Assembly (NCBI GenBank): GCA_041686935.1
Contig: JAWLCW010000011.1
Coordinates: 111,185 to 175,184, forward strand
From: Mariniphaga sp041686935
GTDB lineage: Bacteria > Bacteroidota > Bacteroidia > Bacteroidales > Prolixibacteraceae
DNA length: 64,000 nt
Direction: 5' to 3'
The notes below the pieces were generated by a model. It made no database searches. It was not told the DNA's origin and saw only the letters and a program-made list of their open reading frames with translations. The translations under genes were made by a program, and so were the position numbers. Positions 8,124-14,650 of the stretch are shown one piece after another; positions within the stretch are counted from its first letter, which is position 1, and every line of letters starts with the position of its first letter.

Positions 8124-9314
8124 CTAACCAGCCCTTCTCCTCATCCACGGCCAGACAACTGCCACAGCAGCAAGAAAGTAAATACTACCTGCCAGGAGAA
8201 ATGCCATTTTCAAACTTACATAGTCGGTCATCCAGCCCAGCAATGGCCCTATGACAGCAAAGCAAACCCGGATAATAAGATTTCTTACGGATAAAATAGT
8301 TGCACGAATTTCTCCCGGAGTATAAAGGTTGATATAATTTTTAAAAACCGGAGTTGCCAGCCCGCGAACAAGATAAAAGAGAAATAAGAAAACAATCCCT
8401 TCGCGCAGAATTGCAATGCCCGATAGAAAATAGCTGGCTGACAGCAAAACGATAATCAGGAGAACTTCATTTTTTCTCCTGAATTTTCCCTCTACCCGAT
8501 AAGCAAAAGCAGAAGAAACCCCAACACTCAGGTTCAGCGCCGTCCACAAAATTCCAAACCATTCCACTGGCAAATCAATGGCCTTAAAAAACGGTTGGAC
8601 GAGCCAGGCAAAGGTGAGTGTTGCCGTTCCTGTAACAGATGAAAGAAGGATTGCAACCCTTAAATCAGGTTCTTTCCACAATGTATTTTTGATGGAAAGT
8701 GCCATTTGTTTTAAAGAATGTAAATGTGTGGCAGCCTGAACCAATGGCTCTTTTAAAGTTAATGCAGCCGGTACAGCCAAAGTGGCCACCACAAACTGAA
8801 AATAAAACGGTGTACGCAAACTGATGGCAGCAAGAAATCCGGCGGCAATACCTGCAATGGCTTCGGCAAAATTTCCTGCTGAAGTAATTTGTCCTTCATG
8901 TTTTACATACCGGTCTGATTTTTTGTCGGCTTTCAAACTTTCGTAAAGCATTGCAGAATCAGCCCCTGAAACAAAGGAATGGCCGGCGCCCAATACAATT
9001 TCAGCGGCTACAAAAGCCCAAAATCCGTAGGAAAAACTGTACATCAAAAATCCAGCACTTCCCAAAACCGCTCCAAGCAGTAATGTTTTTTTCCTGCCCC
9101 ACACATCGGCCATCCATCCGGAGGGAAGCTCAAGACCAACAATGGCCAGCGAATAAATCGATTTCAGAATAAATATTTCGTGCATGCCCATTCCGTTATC
9201 CTGATAAAAAAGCACCACAACGGGCATAACCAGATTAAACCATTTCGAGATTTTAATCCCATACAACCGGACAATATTATTACTGAATTGAGCCATGTTT
9301 AAACCGATGCGCAA
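8124..9314 (-). CDS. MFS transporter
   Basis: A 396-residue polytopic membrane protein with about 12 hydrophobic segments. The loop between helices 2 and 3 carries the major-facilitator signature (PSGWMADVWGRKKTLLLGA, with the D-x-x-G-R-K core). An early helix contains VLGAGHSFVSGADSAMLYE, typical of drug-efflux-like members. The substrate is unknown. The start may be ATG 9314 or the in-frame ATG at 9293 (MAQFSNNIV); both are plausible. It converges on the metallo-hydrolase gene and is divergent from asnA. Confidence 0.88.
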   Translation of the reverse strand: MRIGLNMAQFSNNIVRLYGIKISKWFNLVMPVVVLFYQDNGMGMHEIFILKSIYSLAIVGLELPSGWMADVWGRKKTLLLGAVLGSAGFLMYSFSYGFWAFVAAEIVLGAGHSFVSGADSAMLYESLKADKKSDRYVKHEGQITSAGNFAEAIAGIAAGFLAAISLRTPFYFQFVVATLAVPAALTLKEPLVQAATHLHSLKQMALSIKNTLWKEPDLRVAILLSSVTGTATLTFAWLVQPFFKAIDLPVEWFGILWTALNLSVGVSSAFAYRVEGKFRRKNEVLLIIVLLSASYFLSGIAILREGIVFLFLFYLVRGLATPVFKNYINLYTPGEIRATILSVRNLIIRVCFAVIGPLLGWMTDYVSLKMAFLLAGSIYFLAAVAVVWPWMRRRAG

Positions 9315-9436
9315 AAATATAAATCAAAAAGGAATAAAAGCACTGTGGTTTCTAACAATAATTTATGAATTATAAAGAAAATGAAATATTATGAGTAAAT
9401 TTTCGTAAATATTCTTTCAAATTGCAATCACAATCT

Positions 9437-9444
9437 TATTTTTG
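9437..9444 (+). promoter_or_regulatory. -7 promoter element of asnA
   Basis: TATTTTTG at 9437-9444 matches TAnnTTTG and lies 46 bp before the asnA ATG. No clean TTTG -33 element was found at the ideal distance. Confidence 0.45.
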
Positions 9445-9490
9445 CAAACAATTGAAAAAAATTTACAGAAATTCATAGAAAATAAAAGAG

Positions 9491-10525
9491 ATGAAATTAT
9501 TTATTCCAAAAAACTACCGGTCAGTTTTGAATGTAACCCAAACCGAACAGGCCATTAAACTGATAAAAGATTTTTTTCAGATGAACCTGGCTGCCGAACT
9601 CAGGTTGCGCAGGGTAACAGCTCCCTTATTTGTAAAAAAAGGTACAGGTATTAACGACGATTTAAATGGCGTTGAACGACCGGTTTCCTTTCCCATGAAG
9701 GAAATGGATGACCAGGTGGCAGAAATTGTACAATCGCTTGCCAAGTGGAAAAGAATGGCCCTGGCCGACCTGAAAATGGAAAACGGCTATGGACTCTACA
9801 CCGATATGAATGCCATACGGCCTGATGAAGAACTGACGAATATTCACTCGCTTTACGTCGACCAATGGGATTGGGAGCGGGTTGTTTCAAAAGAGGAACG
9901 AAACCTTGATTTTCTGAAAAAGATAGTACGTAAAATCTATTCCGTTCTGGTGAACACTGAGTTCTATATTTCGGATAATTATCCTGAAATCAAACCACAG
10001 TTGCCCGAGGAAATTACTTTTTTCCATTCGGAAGAACTGGCAGAATTGTATCCGGATTTAACCCCGTTTGAACGGGAAACCGAGGTGGCCAAAAAGCATG
10101 GATCTGTTTTTGTCATCGGTATTGGCGGAAAAATGCCCAATGGTGAAATTCATGATGGCCGCGCTCCAGACTATGACGACTGGACAACACCTACGATAAA
10201 CGGTTATAAAGGGCTGAACGGCGATATTATTCTCTGGAACGATGTGCTGAACCGTGCCTTCGAAATTTCATCCATGGGAATCCGCGTTGACCGGGATGCC
10301 ATGCTTAAACAGCTTAAGATACGTGGACTGGAAGAACGGAAAGAACTGATGTGGCACAAAATGCTACTGAACGGCGAACTTCCGCTTACAGTTGGAGGGG
10401 GAATCGGACAGTCTCGCCTGTGTATGTATTTCCTGCGGAAAGCCCATATTGGTGAAATTCAGTCGAGTATATGGCCCGCAGAGATGCTCGAAAAGTGCAA
10501 GGTAAACGGAATTCACTTGTTGTAA
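9491..10525 (+). CDS. asnA: Aspartate-ammonia ligase (asparagine synthetase A)
   Basis: A 344-residue AsnA, which makes asparagine from aspartate, ammonia and ATP through an aspartyl-AMP intermediate and is related to class II aminoacyl-tRNA synthetases. Family stretches are evident: VKKGTGINDDLNGVERPVSF near residue 55, GYGLYTDMNAIRPDE, SVFVIGIGGKMPNGEIHDGRAPDYDDW, and the C-terminal GGGIGQSRLCMYFL, which is class II motif 3-like with the ATP-binding Arg. The length is slightly above that of E. coli AsnA (330). A glutamine-dependent AsnB-type enzyme occurs in the polysaccharide locus at 46250, presumably for a different substrate. Confidence 0.97.
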   Translation: MKLFIPKNYRSVLNVTQTEQAIKLIKDFFQMNLAAELRLRRVTAPLFVKKGTGINDDLNGVERPVSFPMKEMDDQVAEIVQSLAKWKRMALADLKMENGYGLYTDMNAIRPDEELTNIHSLYVDQWDWERVVSKEERNLDFLKKIVRKIYSVLVNTEFYISDNYPEIKPQLPEEITFFHSEELAELYPDLTPFERETEVAKKHGSVFVIGIGGKMPNGEIHDGRAPDYDDWTTPTINGYKGLNGDIILWNDVLNRAFEISSMGIRVDRDAMLKQLKIRGLEERKELMWHKMLLNGELPLTVGGGIGQSRLCMYFLRKAHIGEIQSSIWPAEMLEKCKVNGIHLL

Positions 10526-10694
10526 TATCCAAAGTCCAAATTTCAAAAGACAAATAAATCACAAATCACAAGAATTCTAAATTCCAAAACATTCCATTTT
10601 GAAATTTATTTGGAATTTGGCAATTGTTATTTGACAATTGCAATTTGATGTTTGTTTTTTGTGATTTGATATTTGCTATTTGGAGTTTGAATCC
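10526..10694. repeat. Array of degenerate CAAAT/ATTTG units in inverted orientation
   Basis: From about 10530 to 10594 the plus strand is made of repeated CCAAAT, CACAAAT and TCAAA units. From about 10595 to 10690 the same units occur in inverse orientation (ATTTGG, GATTTG, TTTTGAAAT). The two halves could fold into a long imperfect hairpin between asnA and the tRNA, and may end the asnA transcript. Similar low-complexity stretches are common between Bacteroidota genes. Confidence 0.5.
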
Positions 10695-10702
10695 TATCTT
10701 TG
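10672..10702 (+). promoter_or_regulatory. Promoter of the tRNA-Arg gene
   Basis: TTTG at 10672-10675, then 19 nt, then TATCTTTG at 10695-10702: a near-perfect -33/-7 pair for the Bacteroidota housekeeping sigma factor. The tRNA starts about 97 nt downstream, so the primary transcript has a leader that contains the tRNA-like fragment described as a finding. Confidence 0.7.
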
Positions 10703-10798
10703 CACCGCAAAAAAAGGCTGCTCAGGTAGTTCAACCGGATATCTGCCGGCAGGCAGGTAAGGAGAAACTTCCGGAACATCCTTATTTAATGAAGAGTA

Positions 10799-10872
<74 letters not shown>

Positions 10873-10879
10873 CAAAGTT

Positions 10880-10910
10880 AAACCGTTGAATTTCAGCGGT
10901 TTTTGTTTTT
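10880..10910 (+). terminator. Rho-independent terminator after tRNA-Arg
   Basis: A 9-bp stem (AAACCGTTG 10880-10888 with CAGCGGTTT 10894-10902; one G-T pair) and a 5-nt loop are followed by a T-rich run to 10910. It lies on the island side of attL, so the island supplied a replacement terminator. Confidence 0.75.
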
Positions 10911-11144
10911 AATGGGGGCGCGAAACGGGGCGGGTTCAAACAAAATTTGCGAAAATGAAATGTTCCGGTTGGGGCAGTTGGGCGATTCAGCCTGGCTTTA
11001 CATCGTTTATGATTATTAGTCAATACCTTGAATAGGTCAGGATTCAGAATTCGGCCATGAACCTGAAATTTGAAACGAAAACGAAGGGAGTACAATATTT
11101 TTTGCCTGAAACAGAATGGAAAAAAAGAATATAAATAATATATT
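10911..11144. other. Non-coding left end of the island
   Basis: No convincing gene. Just after the terminator there are two G-rich blocks (GGGGGCGCG and CGGGGCGGG), a pattern I associate with the ends of Bacteroidota integrative elements next to tRNA genes; they could be remnants of integrase arm sites. A 26-codon frame from ATG 10955 ends at a TAG and does not resemble an integrase. No integrase gene survives. Confidence 0.4.
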
Positions 11145-11164
11145 TGTCCAATAAATATATTCGT

Positions 11165-11177
11165 CCACGAATCGTGG
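11165..11177. promoter_or_regulatory. Putative operator of the AbiE-type pair
   Basis: A perfect 6-bp inverted repeat CCACGA-A-TCGTGG lies 14 bp before the ATG of the AbiEi-type gene, next to TATAAAATA. AbiEi antitoxins repress their own promoters by binding inverted repeats, so this is a likely operator; it is inferred from position only. Confidence 0.4.
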
Positions 11178-11190
11178 CTATAAAATATAA

Positions 11191-12198
11191 ATGGACATGA
11201 AAGAAACTGAAATCATCTATATTGCCATAGAGAATCTTAGAGAAACGGCTAAGATAGAAGGTGTATGGGAAAATAAAACCAAACACGGTTTTGATGGTGT
11301 GCTCACTTTATTCATTGATAACGAAAAAATTGACTTTAACACTGAAATAAAAGATGAGCTTCGTAACCACCAGTTGTTTCAGATTGAAGAATGGGCAAAA
11401 ACTTATCCTCCATTTATGATTGTAGCCAAACGTATTTTTCCTAAAATAAAAGAAGAACTACGTCAATTAAACATCGCCTATCTCGAAGTAAACGGCAATG
11501 TGTTTTTTCATGAAAATAAGTTCCGATATTTTATTGATGCAAATAAACCTTTACAAACTCCAAAAGAGAAACAAAACAGGGCGTTCACTAAGACCGGGGT
11601 AAAAGTGTTGTTCCATTTTTTGATGAACCCGGAACTGGTTAACATGCCGCACCGCGAAATTGCGCAAACAGCGGTTGTGGCACACGGCAATATCGCTTAT
11701 ATTTTCAATGGGTTGAAAGGAAATGGATTTTTGGCCCGACTGAATAAAAACACATTTCAGTTAATGAATAAAAAGGAATTACTTAATAAATGGATGGTAG
11801 CCTACAAGGAAACATTACAGCCCACTCTTGAAATTGGCCGGTTCCGTTTTGCCAATGAAGAGAACTTTACACACTGGCGTAAAATTAAGCTACATGAAGA
11901 TGAAACCTTGTGGGGTGGCGAACCGGCAGGTGATTTGCTAACCAACTATTTACGTCCAGGTGAACTTACGCTTTATACAACGGAAACCCGTAACGAATTA
12001 ATGAGAAATTATCGGTTGATTCCTGATCCCAAAGGTGATGTTGTGGTATATAAGAAGTTCTGGAATATTGAAGAACACAACCAAAACAATGTCGTACCAA
12101 ACCTGCTAACTTACGTTGATTTAATAAATACCAGCGATAACAGATGTCGTGAAACCGCCCAAATAATCTGGGATAAATACCTTGCCCATGAGTTTTAA
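11191..12198 (+). CDS. AbiEi-family antitoxin (type IV toxin-antitoxin)
   Basis: A 335-residue protein resembling the AbiEi_2-type antitoxins. Residues about 130-190 look like a winged-helix region (GVKVLFHFLMNPELVNMPHR then IAQTAVVAHGNIAYIFNGLK) and the C-terminal half has WGGEPAGDLLTNYLRPGELTLYT, a stretch typical of this family. In type IV systems the antitoxin does not bind the toxin; it represses the operon and counteracts toxicity. The partner nucleotidyltransferase overlaps the 3' end by 11 nt. The pair is the only intact cargo in the tRNA-Arg island. ATG 11191 or ATG 11197 could be the start. Confidence 0.8.
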   Translation: MDMKETEIIYIAIENLRETAKIEGVWENKTKHGFDGVLTLFIDNEKIDFNTEIKDELRNHQLFQIEEWAKTYPPFMIVAKRIFPKIKEELRQLNIAYLEVNGNVFFHENKFRYFIDANKPLQTPKEKQNRAFTKTGVKVLFHFLMNPELVNMPHREIAQTAVVAHGNIAYIFNGLKGNGFLARLNKNTFQLMNKKELLNKWMVAYKETLQPTLEIGRFRFANEENFTHWRKIKLHEDETLWGGEPAGDLLTNYLRPGELTLYTTETRNELMRNYRLIPDPKGDVVVYKKFWNIEEHNQNNVVPNLLTYVDLINTSDNRCRETAQIIWDKYLAHEF

Positions 12199-13012
12199 AG
12201 ACCTTACACCCTGGTTCAAAGAGGTATTTAGCCTGGTAGATGATTCATGCAAAAAGTTAAATATCCCGTTATACCTGATTGGGGCACAAGCCAGGAATTT
12301 TCATCTGGCGGAAAAAGGCATTAAACCGTCACGCGGAACAATGGATATAGATTTTGCCATAATGCTTCCCGATATAGAAATTTACGAAGGGCTATTTTAT
12401 GCACTGCTGAAAACAGGTTTTCGGAAAGTTACCGAACCATATCGGATTATTCACGATGCCACAAACACAGTGGTTGACTTGCTGCCATTCGGCGAAGTGG
12501 AAGAAAAAGGAACCATAAAATTCACCAATCGTAAAACAGAAATTTCAGTTGTTGGATTAAAAGAGGTATTAAACAAACCTGACAAAATGAAGCTGGATGA
12601 AGGAACAACAGTGCAGGTTACCCCATTGGAAGGCATCATCATATTAAAGCTTATTTCGTTCGATGAAAAGCTTGAACGTACCAAAGACCTCGATGATATT
12701 CACGAAATACTGATTCATTACTTTGAAATGAACCATAACCGGTTTTACGAAATTTTGCCAGATTGTATGGATGAATTTAGCGAAACACATTTTACTCTTG
12801 AAGCGGGAGCATGGCTGGCAGGGTGCGACATCGGAAGACTATTGGCAGAATACGATTCGCTGAAAAAATACATAGTGAGCATCCTGGAAAATGAAGTGAA
12901 TCAGGAAGCCGGAAAAATCAGTCGCTATTTTTACAGTAAAGCTTATTTTGAAGATATTGAAATGATAAAACACATATTTGACCTGATACTAAAAGGAATA
13001 CAACAATCATGA
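12188..13012 (+). CDS. AbiEii-type nucleotidyltransferase toxin
   Basis: A 274-residue DNA-polymerase-beta-fold nucleotidyltransferase. The N-terminal LIGAQARNFHL replaces the usual GG(T/A)xL motif, and GTMDIDFAIM provides the metal-binding D-x-D. A later VDLLPFG and PLEGIIILKLISFDE with a following KDLDDI segment are typical of AbiEii/AbiGii toxins. Such toxins add nucleotides to tRNA or other RNA and cause growth arrest or abortive infection. The start is the ATG at 12188; TTG 12182 is also in frame. It overlaps the antitoxin by 11 nt and its stop overlaps the next start as ATGA at 13009-13012. Confidence 0.82.
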   Translation: MSFKDLTPWFKEVFSLVDDSCKKLNIPLYLIGAQARNFHLAEKGIKPSRGTMDIDFAIMLPDIEIYEGLFYALLKTGFRKVTEPYRIIHDATNTVVDLLPFGEVEEKGTIKFTNRKTEISVVGLKEVLNKPDKMKLDEGTTVQVTPLEGIIILKLISFDEKLERTKDLDDIHEILIHYFEMNHNRFYEILPDCMDEFSETHFTLEAGAWLAGCDIGRLLAEYDSLKKYIVSILENEVNQEAGKISRYFYSKAYFEDIEMIKHIFDLILKGIQQS

Positions 13013-13074
13013 CCCAACCGAAAAAACTCATTGAAGTGGCCATGCTTTTAAGAAAATTATCTTTTCAAAAATGA
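13009..13074 (+). pseudogene. N-terminal stub resembling DUF1156-family DNA methylase proteins
   Basis: A 22-codon frame begins in a perfect ATGA overlap with the toxin gene. Its first 12 residues, MTQPKKLIEVAM, look like the start of DUF1156 proteins (anti-phage or restriction-associated adenine methylases), which as I recall continue with Pro and then a charged segment leading to RHGHxSTLHLWWARR. Here the frame shifts and stops after LLRKLSFQK. This suggests the island once carried a defence operon downstream of the toxin-antitoxin pair. The identification is from memory of the family and rests on a short stretch. Confidence 0.5.
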
Positions 13075-13083
13075 ATGAGAATC

Positions 13084-13170
13084 ATGAAATATTATCTCGG
13101 TGTAACAGACAATCATTGGTATAGTTTTTTAAGTAAGCTTAGCCCAGAAGATTTTAATTTTTGGCAGCCC
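13084..13170 (+). pseudogene. N-terminal fragment resembling an HNH-type restriction endonuclease
   Basis: About 29 codons (MKYYLGVTDNHWYSFLSK then LSPEDFNFWQP) resemble the start of predicted HNH endonucleases that begin with a G-(V/I)-T-D-x-x-W-(F/Y) motif and a later NFWQPGG. The similarity stops exactly where the attachment-site repeat begins (13168); the frame runs on into unrelated sequence to 13284. It is probably the right-end gene of the island, truncated by recombination. The family identification is from memory and moderate. Confidence 0.45.
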
Positions 13171-13190
13171 GTTCGGGGTACAAGGCTAAA
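13168..13190 (+). repeat. Right attachment-site repeat (attR)
   Basis: CCCGTTCGGGGTACAAGG and the following CTAAA match the end of tRNA-Arg plus flank (10860-10882) at 20 of 23 positions. It marks the right boundary of the island, 2.3 kb from the tRNA. Confidence 0.6.
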
Positions 13191-13198
13191 AACACTGC

Positions 13199-13235
13199 AA
13201 ATGCCCTTTGAATCTAAGGTTTGGCGGGCATTTTT
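13199..13235 (+). terminator. Displaced original terminator of the tRNA-Arg gene
   Basis: AAATGCCC (13199-13206) pairs with GGGCATTT (13226-13233), followed by a short T run; the 19-nt loop is long. It sits just outside attR, the expected place for the pre-integration tRNA terminator. Confidence 0.5.
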
Positions 13236-13270
13236 ATGCTTTAAGATGCAGGTTATCTTAACAAACATTT

Positions 13271-13278
13271 TAATTTTG
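13271..13278 (+). promoter_or_regulatory. -7 promoter element of the Gfo/Idh/MocA gene
   Basis: TAATTTTG at 13271-13278 matches TAnnTTTG and lies 36 bp before the ATG at 13315. Confidence 0.4.
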
Positions 13279-13314
13279 GGGTAACTTTATTCAAAATACT
13301 TAAAACCTGATACC

Positions 13315-14544
13315 ATGGAAAATGCATCTGAAAAACAGTTTTTCAACCGCCGAAATTTTTTAAAAATAACTGGTTTGGGAGTTGGAACCGGAATGATAGG
13401 CCTGAACCAGTTTGGATGTACAAACAGCCAGCAAAAAAAGACCACTATCCAGGGATTTGACGATACACCTGAAGATGAATCCACAAAAGAATGGATTTCG
13501 GTTTCTGACAGGAAAATACGTGTAGGTTTGGTTGGTTACGGTGTTTGTAAATTCAGTGCTGATTTTGGATTTCAGGATCATCCGAATGTTGAAGTGGTTG
13601 CAGTAAGTGATCTTTTCCCGGAGCGATGTGCCGAACTGGCCAAAGTTACCCGGTGTGGAAAAACATATCCTTCGCTCGAAGAAATGGTAAAAGATGATAG
13701 CATTGAAGCGATTTTTGTGGCAACTGATGCACCGGCTCATGCCAGGCATTGTATTGAGGTTTTAAAACACGGTAAACATGTTGCGTCAGCAGTTCCGGCT
13801 GTTTTTGGATCGCTGGAAGAGGCTGAAGAACTTTATGAAACTGTAAAAAAAACAGGGCTTAAATATATGATGTTTGAAACATCGATGTACCGGCAAAACC
13901 TTTATGCTATGAGACAGATTTACAAAGCCGGCGGATTTGGCAAAATTGTTTATGCAGAAGGGGAGTACTGGCATTATTCGGAAAATGGTATTGCGTCATA
14001 CAACAACTGGCGTCATGGTATGCCGCCGCAATGGTATCCAACCCATTCCGATGCTTATTATATTGGCGTAACAGACGGAACTTTTAAAGAAGTCTCCTGT
14101 ATTGGTATGCATAGCCAAATGCAACGTTACCAGGAAGGAAACAATCGTTATGACAATCCTTTTGCAACGCAGATTTCTTTATACAGGACAAGTGAAGGTG
14201 GAATGGCGAGAATGGGCAGAAGTGCCGACACTGTCGGTCATGGGTACGGTATGGAAACGGGCAGGGTAAAAGGAACCAGAGGTTCTTATTACGATAAATA
14301 TGAAGGTCTCGAAAAAAATCTTCCCGATTTAACCCGGCCACCGCTTCCTCCGGGAGTAGAGGCTGGCGGGCATGGCGGATCACACGGTCGGTTAACTGAC
14401 GAGTTTGTTTCTGCAATTCTGCAGGATCGCAAACCACTGGTTGATATTGCAACAGCGCTGAACATGACTGTAGGAGGTATTGTTGCGCACCAATCGGCCA
14501 TGAAAAACGGGGAGTGGTTAAAAATACCACAATACTCCTTTTAA
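13315..14544 (+). CDS. Tat-exported Gfo/Idh/MocA-family oxidoreductase
   Basis: A 409-residue protein with a twin-arginine signal (NRRNFLKITGLGVGTG, Arg12-Arg13) followed by a Cys near residue 35, so it is probably exported, possibly as a lipoprotein. A Rossmann domain follows (VRVGLVGYGVCKFSADFG, then VVAVSDLFPERC). The motif with EVLKHGKHVASAVPA replaces the usual EKP. The C-terminal domain has the MHSQMQRYQEGNNRYDNPFATQ and GHGGSHGRLTDEFVSAI segments typical of secreted family members acting on sugars or glycosides with a bound NAD(P). The substrate is unknown. Confidence 0.85.
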   Translation: MENASEKQFFNRRNFLKITGLGVGTGMIGLNQFGCTNSQQKKTTIQGFDDTPEDESTKEWISVSDRKIRVGLVGYGVCKFSADFGFQDHPNVEVVAVSDLFPERCAELAKVTRCGKTYPSLEEMVKDDSIEAIFVATDAPAHARHCIEVLKHGKHVASAVPAVFGSLEEAEELYETVKKTGLKYMMFETSMYRQNLYAMRQIYKAGGFGKIVYAEGEYWHYSENGIASYNNWRHGMPPQWYPTHSDAYYIGVTDGTFKEVSCIGMHSQMQRYQEGNNRYDNPFATQISLYRTSEGGMARMGRSADTVGHGYGMETGRVKGTRGSYYDKYEGLEKNLPDLTRPPLPPGVEAGGHGGSHGRLTDEFVSAILQDRKPLVDIATALNMTVGGIVAHQSAMKNGEWLKIPQYSF

Positions 14545-14618
14545 CTGAAATATCTTATTTAATCAGAAGTTATACACGAAACATGACTTTCAACCTTCTC
14601 CTTTTTCCAGTCATTTCG

Positions 14619-14626
14619 TATTTTTG
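14619..14626 (+). promoter_or_regulatory. -7 promoter element of the M49-type peptidase gene
   Basis: TATTTTTG at 14619-14626 matches TAnnTTTG and lies 24 bp before the ATG at 14651. Confidence 0.45.
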
Positions 14627-14650
14627 GCATTAAATTAAAATACCTGTAAA

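Noticed and set aside
9491..10525. Class II aminoacyl-tRNA synthetase
   Set aside because: The class II-like motif 3 is explained by AsnA, which shares that fold; length and all other motifs fit aspartate-ammonia ligase and there is no anticodon-binding domain.
10955..11035. Possible start of an integrase gene next to the tRNA
   Set aside because: The 26-codon frame (MKCSGWGSWAIQ and onward) ends at a TAG and has no similarity to integrase N termini that I can recognise; no R-H-R-Y motif occurs in the island.
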